Source of the DNA: Synergistaceae bacterium | GTDB lineage: Bacteria; Synergistota; Synergistia; Synergistales; Aminobacteriaceae | Direction: 5' to 3' | Length of the DNA: 7,316 bases | Assembly (NCBI GenBank): GCA_017427625.1 | Contig: JAFRSL010000131.1 | Location: 1 to 7,316, forward strand | Part shown: positions 1-6,493 of the stretch, piece by piece | Numbering within the stretch: the first letter of the stretch is position 1 | Layout: every line of letters begins with the position of its first letter | Made by a program: the position numbers and the translations under genes | The notes under the pieces: model-generated | Told to the model about the DNA's origin: nothing | The model's database searches: none | What the model saw: the letters and a program-made list of their open reading frames with translations, nothing else

Positions 1-589
1 TCTCGAAACCGAACGTGAAACGCAAAGCACTTCCGACAGACGCGCGTCCGAAAAGCGAGAACGTTATTCCTATCACTCCGGCTAAAAGCCCCTTCCAAAC
101 GTTCTTGCCCGTCATTGAGCCTATCATAGTGAGAGCGAAGAGGCATATTGCGAAATATTCCTGCGGGCCGAATTTCAAGGCCACCTTCGCTAACTGTGGC
201 GCAATGAATATCAACGCCAGAATCGAGAGAACCGTGCCCAAGAACGAGTAGAATATTCCTATTCCTAGTGCCTTTCCTGCCTCGCCTCTCTCAGCCATAG
301 GTGCGCCGTCAAATGTTGTTGCCACCGATGAAGGAGTGCCGGGAATCTTCAGAAGTATCGCTGAAATCAATCCCCCCGATGTTCCGCCGACGTAAAGAGC
401 AATCAGCATCGCAATCCCGTTCAGCGGACTCATTCCGTAAGTGAGCGGAAGGCACAGAGCAACAGCCATTGTTGACGTGAGGCCGGGAATCGAACCGAAA
501 ACTATTCCGATGACCACTCCGAGAAAGCATAAGAATATTGTCATCGGGTCAAGAACTGAAATGAGTCCTTCAAATGCTGCGGTTGACAT
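1..589 (-). CDS. tctA: Tripartite tricarboxylate transporter large permease subunit (TctA family), 3' part missing
   Basis: This is the large membrane subunit of a TTT carboxylate transporter. It forms the cation-coupled channel that accepts substrate from the periplasmic binding protein. About 196 N-terminal residues of the usual ~500 are present; the rest lies beyond the left edge. Conserved TctA features are readable: the GSIPGLTS loop (residues 32-39) followed by a proline-containing helix ending LPLTYG, and the glycine-rich block YVGGTSGG...LLKIPGTPSS...FDGAPMAERGEAGKALG (about 66-109), with hydrophobic helices around them. The ATG is fixed by a perfect AGGAGG at 598-603, eight bases upstream. 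That ribosome site overlaps the tctB stop codon, so the two genes are probably translationally coupled. Family assignment is firm; the substrate cannot be told from this subunit. Confidence 0.93.
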   Translation of the reverse strand, partial: MSTAAFEGLISVLDPMTIFLCFLGVVIGIVFGSIPGLTSTMAVALCLPLTYGMSPLNGIAMLIALYVGGTSGGLISAILLKIPGTPSSVATTFDGAPMAERGEAGKALGIGIFYSFLGTVLSILALIFIAPQLAKVALKFGPQEYFAICLFALTMIGSMTGKNVWKGLLAGVIGITFSLFGRASVGSALRFTFGFE

Positions 590-603
590 TGATTCGGCCT
601 CCT

Positions 604-1077
604 TTATCCGAAAATTACGCCTTCGGGAAGAAGAAGCGAGAAGGCATTGACGAACAGGGCATTAACTGCCAGCGGAACAACTACAGCTAATACCAAGAAT
701 ATCACGATGTTCTTCGTCGTCCTGAGTTTTGCAGGAACGAACAGGAGCATCTGAATGATCAGGTAGAGCATTGACGACACGGTGAAGCCGAGAATGTTCA
801 GAAGGTAAATATATGCGAAGAGAAGCACGATTGTCAGGAGGAAGACTCCTAGATTGATACCGAGTTCCTTCACACCGTCATCACGAGTTCTAAGCTCTTT
901 CACCAAGAGACAAACGCTGAAGACGATCCATAGCCCAGTACAGAGCTTCGGGACAAAATCGCTGCTCTGCCCCAAAGCTGTATCAGTGTCGATACTTCCC
1001 GCGCTTATGAAAAGCACAACTCCCACAAGCAAGAGGAAAGCATCAACGGCGAGTTCTGTTAGCTTTTTCGTGCCCAT
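604..1077 (-). CDS. tctB: Tripartite tricarboxylate transporter small permease subunit (TctB family)
   Basis: This is the small, poorly conserved membrane subunit of the TTT system. It partners TctA in the inner membrane. The 157-residue length is normal for the family. Four to five hydrophobic segments can be seen: about 8-27, 46-60, 73-92, 96-114 and 123-146. The FVPKLCTGLW stretch (41-50) after the first loop and the GFTVSSMLYL stretch (97-106) match the family pattern. The ATG lies two bases after the tctC stop. Its only ribosome site is a weak GGGGA inside the end of tctC, so translation probably depends on coupling to tctC. Identification rests on topology plus position between tctC and tctA more than on catalytic motifs. 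Confidence 0.88.
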   Translation of the reverse strand: MGTKKLTELAVDAFLLLVGVVLFISAGSIDTDTALGQSSDFVPKLCTGLWIVFSVCLLVKELRTRDDGVKELGINLGVFLLTIVLLFAYIYLLNILGFTVSSMLYLIIQMLLFVPAKLRTTKNIVIFLVLAVVVPLAVNALFVNAFSLLLPEGVIFG

Positions 1078-1079
1078 GA

Positions 1080-2048
1080 CTATAATTTCCCCGTGAGATT
1101 GACCTTACCGAGAAGCTCGTCAATGTCCGCGTAAATCTTCAAGCCTTCTCCAGTTCCCTTGAAGAACGGACGCTGATAGTAGCTGCTGTAGATTTTCCCC
1201 TGATACTCTGCATCATTCTCTACGATGTCCTTCACTGCATCCGTGAAAGCCTGAACCAGCTCGGGGTCAGTGCCTTTCGGGAAAGCGAAGAAGTAGTAGA
1301 ACGGGAGCTTGATCGTCTCGTAGCCCTGATTGTGAATGGCTTTGATGTCGATTTTGTCAGCCTCATTCACGAAGTCATTTTCGCCGTCCATTGCAAGGGC
1401 AATCAAATCACCCTCTTCGATGTAATCCTTGACGCTTCCGTAAGCCGAAAGAATCACATCGACATGGCCTCCGACGATTGCAGCGAGACGGTCAGCAGCA
1501 CTTCCTGCATCGACCACTCTAAGCTCAAAGCCTGCCGCTTTCATCTGCATTGCGATTGCGTATGAAGTTGCGCCGGTCTGAGCAGCCATCTTCAGTTTGT
1601 TGGGATTGGCCTTCGTGTAGTCGTAAAGCTCCTGAAGCGTCTTGATTCCCAAATTCGCCCTCACTGTTAAGACGTTGCCGATATTCTCAGCCCCGATGCA
1701 CGAGAACGAATATTCCTCGAAGCCATAGTTTGTCGTTCCGCAATGCTTGTTGACGAGCAACGCTGTGTGATAGAACAGCACAGTTCCGCCGTCCTTCTTT
1801 GCATCTTTGACGCGCCTTGTCCCGACTGCTCCGCCGTTACCGTTGACGTTTGAGACGACGAAGTTGGGAGAAAGTTTCTTGCTGAGTTTGTCCGCAAATA
1901 GCCTCGCGTTGAAATCCGTATCTCCGCCAGCACCGGCAGGAACAACGATCTCAACATTTCTCGGCCATGAAACATCAGCCGAAGCTATGCACGACATCAA
2001 CATGACTGCAATAACGGACGACAAAAGAACCAACATTAACTTCTTCAT
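1080..2048 (-). CDS. tctC: TctC/Bug-family extracytoplasmic solute-binding protein of the TTT transporter
   Basis: This is the substrate-binding receptor (Bug/TctC family) that captures a small carboxylate or related solute outside the membrane and hands it to TctAB. The 322 residues begin with a Sec signal: MKK, a hydrophobic core to about residue 19, and a likely cleavage after ASA at 22-24. A cysteine at 20 preceded by LMS makes lipoprotein processing possible, but the box is atypical. The mature part shows the first-strand loop VPAGAGGDTD (36-45), the NGNGGAVGTRRV block (69-80), KDGGT (85-89) and AGSAADRLAAIVGGHVDV (181-198), all typical of the family. The DTD in the first loop replaces the more usual GTD, and may tune ligand choice. 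GGAGG at 2058-2062 sits nine bases before the ATG. It is the first gene of the tctCBA operon. The ligand is unknown. Confidence 0.93.
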   Translation of the reverse strand: MKKLMLVLLSSVIAVMLMSCIASADVSWPRNVEIVVPAGAGGDTDFNARLFADKLSKKLSPNFVVSNVNGNGGAVGTRRVKDAKKDGGTVLFYHTALLVNKHCGTTNYGFEEYSFSCIGAENIGNVLTVRANLGIKTLQELYDYTKANPNKLKMAAQTGATSYAIAMQMKAAGFELRVVDAGSAADRLAAIVGGHVDVILSAYGSVKDYIEEGDLIALAMDGENDFVNEADKIDIKAIHNQGYETIKLPFYYFFAFPKGTDPELVQAFTDAVKDIVENDAEYQGKIYSSYYQRPFFKGTGEGLKIYADIDELLGKVNLTGKL

Positions 2049-2165
2049 GAATTATTACCTCCAATACGAATAAAAAGCTGAAAAGTATCACTACAATAAC
2101 CACTGCGCGCGAATTTTGCGAAAGGCTTTACACGCTCCCTTCTATGTAAATTTGGAATTTGACTT

Positions 2166-2202
2166 GTGTGGTATGGTACACTAACTTCGCTTTGAAAGTA
2201 AA
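2166..2202 (-). promoter_or_regulatory. Candidate tctC promoter with an overlapping GTGT-N8-ACAC inverted repeat
   Basis: Read on the minus strand, TTTACT (2197-2202) and TACCAT (2173-2178) each match the sigma-70 hexamers in four of six bases, with an 18-base spacer. This would give a start near 2166 and a leader of about 118 bases before tctC. The inverted repeat GTGT-N8-ACAC (2166-2181) covers the -10 box and could be a repressor site. The -35 box directly abuts the direct-repeat array on its upstream side, a placement suited to an activator. The hexamers are weak, so this is the best candidate rather than a firm promoter. Confidence 0.33.
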
Positions 2203-2245
2203 ATTAACGTTTCTAATTTTCATCATTAACGTTTCTAATTAACGT
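2203..2245. repeat. Exact 16-bp direct repeat, two copies plus a third partial copy
   Basis: ATTAACGTTTCTAATT occurs exactly at 2203-2218 and 2225-2240, a 22-bp period that puts both copies on about the same face of the helix. Its first eight bases, ATTAACGT, recur a third time at 2238-2245, overlapping the end of copy two. Each full copy contains the palindrome AACGTT. The array lies between the terminator of the upstream operon and the candidate tctC promoter. An array of binding sites for a tctCBA regulator is the simplest reading. The repeat itself is directly visible; the function is inferred. Confidence 0.75.
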
Positions 2246-2255
2246 GCCCATATAC

Positions 2256-2287
2256 AAAAACCCGGAACGTTCTCACTCCGTCCCGGG
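2256..2287 (-). terminator. Rho-independent terminator of the symporter-glycosidase operon
   Basis: On the minus strand, CCCGGGACG (2279-2287) pairs with CGTTCCGGG (2261-2269) to form a nine-pair stem containing one G-T wobble, with a nine-base loop. The stem runs straight into TTTTT (2256-2260). It begins 16 bases after the glycosidase stop codon. It ends the two-gene operon and insulates tctCBA, which must therefore have its own promoter. Confidence 0.92.
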
Positions 2288-2302
2288 CATTTGTTGTTCT
2301 CT

Positions 2303-3883
2303 TTAGTCGGTGAGGTATCTTGCTATTAGGTATACAGGCGTGCAGCTCCAAGCGTGGCAGTAACTGTTCACGATAGGGCTTCCGTAAGGTGAATATTCCG
2401 GCCTGTCGGGATCAAAAGCCTCCCAGAATGTATCCGCTCCAAGCTCGATCATCTTCCCCCAGTAATCCTTCATGAGCTTCACAGCCTCATCTCTCAGTCC
2501 TCCCTCAAAGAGTGCCTCCGCTATGCAGTGGTACATGTAGGGAGTCGCAATGTCCTTCACGGGGAAAAGTTCGCTCACCATCGTGCGGAGAATCTCTCTG
2601 TTCTCGTCATCACTCATGACATGTGCCAGTACCATCCATACCTGACTGGCTATGTTGTACTCGTTCCCGTTCGTAAGGAATAATTTTCGCGAAGGATCAT
2701 AGAGCTTCTCCCGCGAATAACGAATCATTCTCTCCATCGCATCACGGTAACGCTGAATGTCATCGTCGCCCGCGATTTCTGCAAGTGCTATGAACTGTCG
2801 GAGGACATATATCGTCTCAGCCTGCCCCGCAGTATCCTTGTTGAACCCGTTTGACCAGTCCACGAAAACAGGGTAATCCTCGTCCGTAATGAGCTTCCCA
2901 TCACTGTCAACCATCTTCAATGTGATGTCCATCTGCCTCTTGCAGACCGGGTAAAGCTCGCGGACTATCTCAGTGTCAGGGTGAGCGTTGTTGAGGTCGT
3001 AGAGTACGGAGATGAAGAACAGGCTGTACTCGAAAAGGAACGTATCATCGGGGACATTCTCAGGGCGCGTGAAGACGTTTGCGCTGATCTTGCCCTCCTC
3101 AGTGGTCATTCCTGCGAAAAGATAGAGGCATCTCTTCACCAGCTCAACATTGTCGAACGTCGCGTAATTCGCCAACGCCTGAAGCCTCAAGTCCCCAAGC
3201 CACAATCTCCTGTCGCGTTTCGGGCCGTCCTCGAAAACATCCTGCATACATTCCGCAAGAGTCTTAACCCCGACGCTGTATATCCGCGAAAGAAGCTCAT
3301 CATGAATCTCCGGAATCTTCATGGCCGACCAGTCAGCAGAAGATTCGCAGACAGCCTCAGGATTCGAGAACACAGCCTGCCATTTCGGGGAAGTGTCGAT
3401 AACCTCAATCTCAACGTAACGGAAGCTATATCGTCTCGGAAGCTCAAGTTTTGCGGGAAGCTCGTCAATGTGTACGAACTCTTCCTGAATCCAGCTCCTC
3501 GAAAGCCACCCGTCATAGTCCGCGCTCTTTGCCTCAATCTCCGCAGGCATCTCAGCAAACTTCAGACGTATGTACAGCGGTGCGTCCATCGGTGAGCCTG
3601 TCTGATTGATGTTGACACTGAAGCGTCCCACAACATGCTGCCCGAAATCAAGAATGATCCTGTCCCCGCGTTTCAGCCCCGTCTTTGGAAGTTCATCGAG
3701 ACTCATGGCCGAGTCCTTAACCCACACGCCGTTGAGCTTTGAGGGGTCATGAGTGATTTCCACGAGCCTTGAGGGCTTCAAGGTACTGTGATGAATCGTT
3801 GGGCGATAATGTTCTGCCTTCGACAAAAATTTCTCGTCATGAAGAAACTTTATGTCTGTGTTGACTTGAAACGTGAATGCCAT
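2303..3883 (-). CDS. Cytoplasmic GH78-like (alpha-L-rhamnosidase-type) six-hairpin glycosidase
   Basis: This is probably an inverting glycoside hydrolase related to GH78, acting on an imported rhamnoside or similar glycoside. The 526 residues have no signal peptide. Residues ~75-165 look like the beta-sandwich that precedes the barrel, with LDFGQHVVGRF (78-88) matching the LDFGQN-type motif of GH78. From ~195 on it is a helical (alpha/alpha)6-barrel. DGPKRDRRLWLGD (219-231) aligns with the GH78 DCPQR-x-ER-x-GW-x-GD motif and keeps acidic residues at D219, D224 and D231. TFWEAFD (485-491) supplies the second catalytic-type glutamate, E488, and NSYCHAWS (506-513) closes the barrel. It is short compared with the common 700-1000-residue enzymes, lacking their additional domains. 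Its ATG directly follows the stop of the symporter gene (TAAATG), implying translational coupling and a shared substrate. The superfamily is secure; the exact sugar is not. Confidence 0.85.
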   Translation of the reverse strand: MAFTFQVNTDIKFLHDEKFLSKAEHYRPTIHHSTLKPSRLVEITHDPSKLNGVWVKDSAMSLDELPKTGLKRGDRIILDFGQHVVGRFSVNINQTGSPMDAPLYIRLKFAEMPAEIEAKSADYDGWLSRSWIQEEFVHIDELPAKLELPRRYSFRYVEIEVIDTSPKWQAVFSNPEAVCESSADWSAMKIPEIHDELLSRIYSVGVKTLAECMQDVFEDGPKRDRRLWLGDLRLQALANYATFDNVELVKRCLYLFAGMTTEEGKISANVFTRPENVPDDTFLFEYSLFFISVLYDLNNAHPDTEIVRELYPVCKRQMDITLKMVDSDGKLITDEDYPVFVDWSNGFNKDTAGQAETIYVLRQFIALAEIAGDDDIQRYRDAMERMIRYSREKLYDPSRKLFLTNGNEYNIASQVWMVLAHVMSDDENREILRTMVSELFPVKDIATPYMYHCIAEALFEGGLRDEAVKLMKDYWGKMIELGADTFWEAFDPDRPEYSPYGSPIVNSYCHAWSCTPVYLIARYLTD

Positions 3884-5242
3884 TTACGCTGCACCGTTCC
3901 TTCTCTTCTCCAAGTCTGCCTGAATCTGCGGGAACTGTCCATCGAGTTTGTAGAACGACATCGTTACCACCGAGCAAACAAGCAATATCATCGGGATATA
4001 GAGATACATTGCCTTTATTGCCATGAGTGCGTCCGCAGTCTGTGTCTCTGCCTCAGCGTTGTATGCGCCCCAAGCGAGAAGCATTCCTCCGAGACCGCCC
4101 GCGAGTGCCTGAGCAACCTTGCCCAAGAAGCCGTTGACCGATGAAAGCAATCCCGCCGCCTGAACGCCCGTCTTCCATTCGCCGTAGTCAACTGGGTCAG
4201 CCTGCATCGAGAAGTATATGCTCTCTTTCACTCCGTATCCTGCCGCCGATATGAACGCTCCGATTACGATGATGCTCGTGTTCATTCCCGCGATCCATAT
4301 TATAGCGAGGCCCGCAAGCTGTACGAGTGCTGAGACGGAATAGAGATTACGCTTCCCGAGTCTCTTTGCGAGGAACGGGACTGTGAGATTCGCTACCATT
4401 GGTACCATCGTCATTATTGTTGCGACGAGTGAGGTGAGTGATGTGCTTCCGATGTAGTACTTGTAGTAGTAGATCAAAGCTGCTGACTGAATGAAGAAAC
4501 CCGTCCACATGAACATGATATTCAGTGCAAAGAGCTTCCACGGGGTATTTACCGCGAGAGAACCTACAGCCTCCTTGAGTGATACGCTCTTGCCGGAATC
4601 CTGAAGGTTGTTCTCACGCACAAGAGCGAATGTCAGGAAGAAGCACAATGTCCCTATCACACCGAACACTCCCATAACGACACGGAAGCCAAGAACTTCG
4701 TCGCCGTTGCCGATGTAGTGAACCATGCTCAACGCGGTAGCCGAAACTATCGTTGCCCCCAAGAACGCAAGGAACTTCCTCCATGTTGCAAGGACTGTGC
4801 GCTCGTTCATGTCGTCGGTCATTGCCGGAAGTATCGAGGCCAGCGGGATATTTACGACCGTGTACATGAATGACAGGAAGATGTACGTGATGTAGGCGTA
4901 AGCGAGTTTTCCTTCGGGCGAAATGTCAGGCACTGTGAACGCCAGGAATGCCGACAGCGCAAAGGGTATTGCCCCGAACAAGAACCAAGGGCGGCTCTTT
5001 CCCCAGCGTGAATGCGTCTTGTCGATCGCGTATCCCACGAGTACGTCCGTGATGCCGTCGATTATCCTGCACACTACGAACATCGTTGCTATTGACGCGG
5101 CATCAAGCTTCATTACGTCGGTGTAGAAGTAGAGGAGGTACAGCGAGATTACCTGCCATATGAGATTACACGCGAAGTCCCCCATTCCGTAACCGAACCT
5201 TTGACGGTACAACATGCTCTTCGATAAAGCTATACTGCTCAT
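3884..5242 (-). CDS. GPH-family (MelB/YicJ-like) glycoside:cation symporter
   Basis: This inner-membrane symporter of the glycoside-pentoside-hexuronide family imports sugars or glycosides with Na+ or H+. The 452-residue length and twelve hydrophobic segments are normal. Diagnostic motifs are present: GYGMGDFACNLIW (17-29), YFYTD (38-42), and RIIDGITDVLVGYAIDKTHS (59-78). In the last, D62 and D66 correspond to the cation-site aspartates of MelB. It continues with RWGKSRPW (79-86), then ADPVDYGEWKTG (348-359) in the second half. K375 lies where MelB has its conserved helix-XI lysine. AGGAGG at 5251-5256, eight bases upstream, fixes the start. It is the first gene of the operon with the glycosidase and is divergent from the AraC gene, which suggests that it brings in the enzyme's substrate intact. 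The exact substrate is unknown. Confidence 0.93.
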   Translation of the reverse strand: MSSIALSKSMLYRQRFGYGMGDFACNLIWQVISLYLLYFYTDVMKLDAASIATMFVVCRIIDGITDVLVGYAIDKTHSRWGKSRPWFLFGAIPFALSAFLAFTVPDISPEGKLAYAYITYIFLSFMYTVVNIPLASILPAMTDDMNERTVLATWRKFLAFLGATIVSATALSMVHYIGNGDEVLGFRVVMGVFGVIGTLCFFLTFALVRENNLQDSGKSVSLKEAVGSLAVNTPWKLFALNIMFMWTGFFIQSAALIYYYKYYIGSTSLTSLVATIMTMVPMVANLTVPFLAKRLGKRNLYSVSALVQLAGLAIIWIAGMNTSIIVIGAFISAAGYGVKESIYFSMQADPVDYGEWKTGVQAAGLLSSVNGFLGKVAQALAGGLGGMLLAWGAYNAEAETQTADALMAIKAMYLYIPMILLVCSVVTMSFYKLDGQFPQIQADLEKRRNGAA

Positions 5243-5265
5243 GAATATTGCCTCCTGTATTGAGT

Positions 5266-5295
5266 TTTACATGTTTTTGATGATGCTGGTATGAT
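5266..5295 (+). promoter_or_regulatory. Candidate promoter of the AraC-type regulator, extended -10
   Basis: Read rightward, TTTACA (5266-5271, five of six matches) and TATGAT (5290-5295, five of six) are separated by 18 bases. A TGG triplet at 5287-5289 gives an extended -10 (TGN). The start would be near 5302, with a 67-base leader before the ATG. The left ACATGTTTT element overlaps the -35 box, so a bound regulator would block this promoter; autorepression is plausible. Confidence 0.6.
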
Positions 5296-5309
5296 AGTTG
5301 AAAACATGT
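5269..5309. promoter_or_regulatory. Inverted ACATGTTTT repeat, likely operator of the divergent region
   Basis: ACATGTTTT (5269-5277) and its exact reverse complement AAAACATGT (5301-5309) face each other with 23 bases between them. Centre-to-centre distance is 32 bases, about three helical turns, so both arms lie on the same face. The midpoint (5289) falls at the shared -10 segment. A dimeric AraC-type protein encoded next door is the obvious candidate ligand, by inference. Sequence symmetry is certain; binding is not shown. Confidence 0.6.
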
Positions 5310-5319
5310 TCCCTGTAAT
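5284..5319 (-). promoter_or_regulatory. Candidate promoter of the symporter-glycosidase operon
   Basis: Read leftward, ATTACA (5314-5319, four of six matches) and TATCAT (5291-5296, five of six) are separated by 17 bases, giving a start near 5284 and a leader of about 42 bases. The right-hand ACATGTTTT element (5301-5309) lies inside the spacer, and the left-hand element lies just downstream of the start. A regulator bound there could repress by occlusion, or activate by remodelling the promoter. The -10 box coincides with that of the opposite promoter. Confidence 0.55.
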
Positions 5320-5354
5320 GTGGCACAAAACGCGGGGCGATTGACTTTTCTTGC

Positions 5355-5360
5355 AGGAGG
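5355..5360 (+). promoter_or_regulatory. Ribosome binding site that decides the AraC start
   Basis: AGGAGG sits eight bases before ATG at 5369. The open frame also extends upstream to a TTG at 5351, but that codon lies in front of this ribosome site and would include it in the coding region. The ATG at 5369 is therefore the real start. Confidence 0.9.
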
Positions 5361-5368
5361 TTATAACG

Positions 5369-6388
5369 ATGACAGACATGAATGACGACGAAATATTTTA
5401 TCGCGACTATTTCAACGCCTCAAAGAATCCGGCAGCCTTGAAGAAATTTCTGGCGGGCGTGAATATCCCTGACGCTCGCAGAAGGCACCTGATTATCCCC
5501 GACCTCCTCCCTGAAAGCATACCCTACCACATGAATGACGAGGAATATTTTGCCGCCGATGATCCCCGCAACGTATTCATCACTCCTCACAACAGGTACA
5601 CTCCTGCATTCACGCACAGACATGTATTCTTCGAGATTGCATACGTGTATTCGGGACATTGCACCCAGAACATAGGAATGAAACGCATCAGCTTCAAGGA
5701 GGGTGATATGGTCTTCATCGCGCCGGGAATATGCCACACTATGGAAGTTTTTGACGACGAGTCGATAGTCTTCAACATTCTCATACGAAAGGGGACGTTC
5801 CACCAGATATTTTTGCCGTTAGCTAGGGGTGATGATATTCAGAGTCAGTTTTTCCGCGAGGGGCTCTACAATTCGCACAGGATAGAATACCTCGCCTACC
5901 ACACAGGTGAAAGCAGGAAGGATTTTATACGGAGGATATACGCTGAACAGAGGACGAACGACAACTACTCCGACCAGATAATGATCGGCATGATGATAAC
6001 GATGACGGCTGAAATAATGCGGAACTTCAGCGGGAAGATGAGCTGTTCATATTCTGATGAGACTGTCGAGAATGATGAGGGATTTTCTGTGTTGGGATAC
6101 TTGCAGGAAAACTTCGAGTCTCTAAGCTTGTCTGAGATGGCGAGGCACTTCGGATTTTCTGAGTCCCAATGTTCGCGCCTCATCAAGAAGACCACAGGAA
6201 TGACACTGAGTGACTGGAAACGTATAATCCGGGTCAGGCGGGCTGAAAATATGCTCCTCAACACGGACAAGACAGTGGCGGAAATCTCGCTCGAACTAGG
6301 CTACGAGAACACTGAGACATTCATACGGCTGTTCAGGAAAGTGCTTCACGTTACACCAGGTGAATATAAAAGGTTGACAAAATCGTAG
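5369..6388 (+). CDS. AraC-family transcriptional regulator with N-terminal cupin sensor
   Basis: This is a one-component regulator of 339 residues. The N-terminal half contains a cupin-type ligand domain (about 80-140), with HRHVFFEIAYVYSG (83-96), FKEGDMVFIAPGICH (109-123) and following strands, as in sugar-sensing AraC proteins. The C-terminal ~100 residues form the two-helix-turn-helix DNA-binding domain: the first HTH around 253-273 (LSEMARHFGFSESQCSRLIK) and the second around 302-324 (VAEISLELGYENTETFIRLF), ending TPGEYKRL. It is transcribed away from the symporter-glycosidase operon and shares a control region with it. It is therefore most likely that operon's regulator, responding to the imported sugar or a breakdown product. 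The inducer cannot be read from sequence. The start is set by AGGAGG at 5355. Confidence 0.92.
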   Translation: MTDMNDDEIFYRDYFNASKNPAALKKFLAGVNIPDARRRHLIIPDLLPESIPYHMNDEEYFAADDPRNVFITPHNRYTPAFTHRHVFFEIAYVYSGHCTQNIGMKRISFKEGDMVFIAPGICHTMEVFDDESIVFNILIRKGTFHQIFLPLARGDDIQSQFFREGLYNSHRIEYLAYHTGESRKDFIRRIYAEQRTNDNYSDQIMIGMMITMTAEIMRNFSGKMSCSYSDETVENDEGFSVLGYLQENFESLSLSEMARHFGFSESQCSRLIKKTTGMTLSDWKRIIRVRRAENMLLNTDKTVAEISLELGYENTETFIRLFRKVLHVTPGEYKRLTKS

Positions 6389-6403
6389 GGTAAGGAGTAA
6401 AAT
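6374..6403 (+). promoter_or_regulatory. Candidate tRNA-Asn promoter inside the araC 3' end
   Basis: A perfect TTGACA (6374-6379) and TAAAAT (6398-6403, five of six matches) are separated by 18 bases, which puts transcription start near 6410, about eight bases before the mature tRNA. The -35 box lies in the last codons of the AraC gene, and the -10 box lies after its stop. This lets the tRNA be made independently of the regulator. Confidence 0.7.
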
Positions 6404-6417
6404 TCCTTTCGTTGCGT

Positions 6418-6493
6418 TCCACCATAGCGCAATCGGCAGCGCGGATGACTGTTAATCATTAGGTTCCAGGTTCGAGTCCTGGTGGTGGAGCCA
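6418..6493 (+). tRNA. tRNA-Asn (anticodon GTT), CCA encoded
   Basis: The cloverleaf is complete. The acceptor stem TCCACCA (6418-6424) pairs with TGGTGGA (6483-6489), followed by discriminator G and an encoded CCA (6491-6493). The D arm uses GCGC/GCGC. The anticodon stem GATGA/TCATT (one G-T pair) encloses loop CTGTTAA, with anticodon GTT at 6451-6453. The T arm CCAGG-TTCGAGT-CCTGG is at 6466-6482. The anticodon reads AAC/AAU, giving asparagine. It is a single gene, with no second tRNA nearby. Confidence 0.97.

Noticed and set aside
2159..2186. Rightward promoter TTGACT-N17-TAACTT in the tctC leader
   Set aside because: The -10 matches only three of six bases and no plus-strand gene follows, so there is nothing for it to drive.
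2981..3595. A 204-residue plus-strand open frame
   Set aside because: It lies wholly antisense to the glycosidase gene. The opposite strand encodes a coherent family protein throughout, and this frame has no recognisable motif.
3788..4144. A 118-residue plus-strand open frame across the glycosidase-symporter junction
   Set aside because: It is antisense to two well-supported genes, lacks a convincing ribosome site and has a low-complexity, cysteine/arginine-rich translation.
6392..6408. AAGGA-GTAAAAT-TCCTT hairpin after the AraC stop, as a terminator
   Set aside because: It has only five AT-rich pairs and no proper T-tract, and its loop holds the tRNA -10 box. It is too weak to call.
6418..6493. 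tRNA-Asn as an integration site for a mobile element
   Set aside because: There is no integrase, no duplicated tRNA 3' end and no composition break in the window. The neighbours look like ordinary chromosomal genes.
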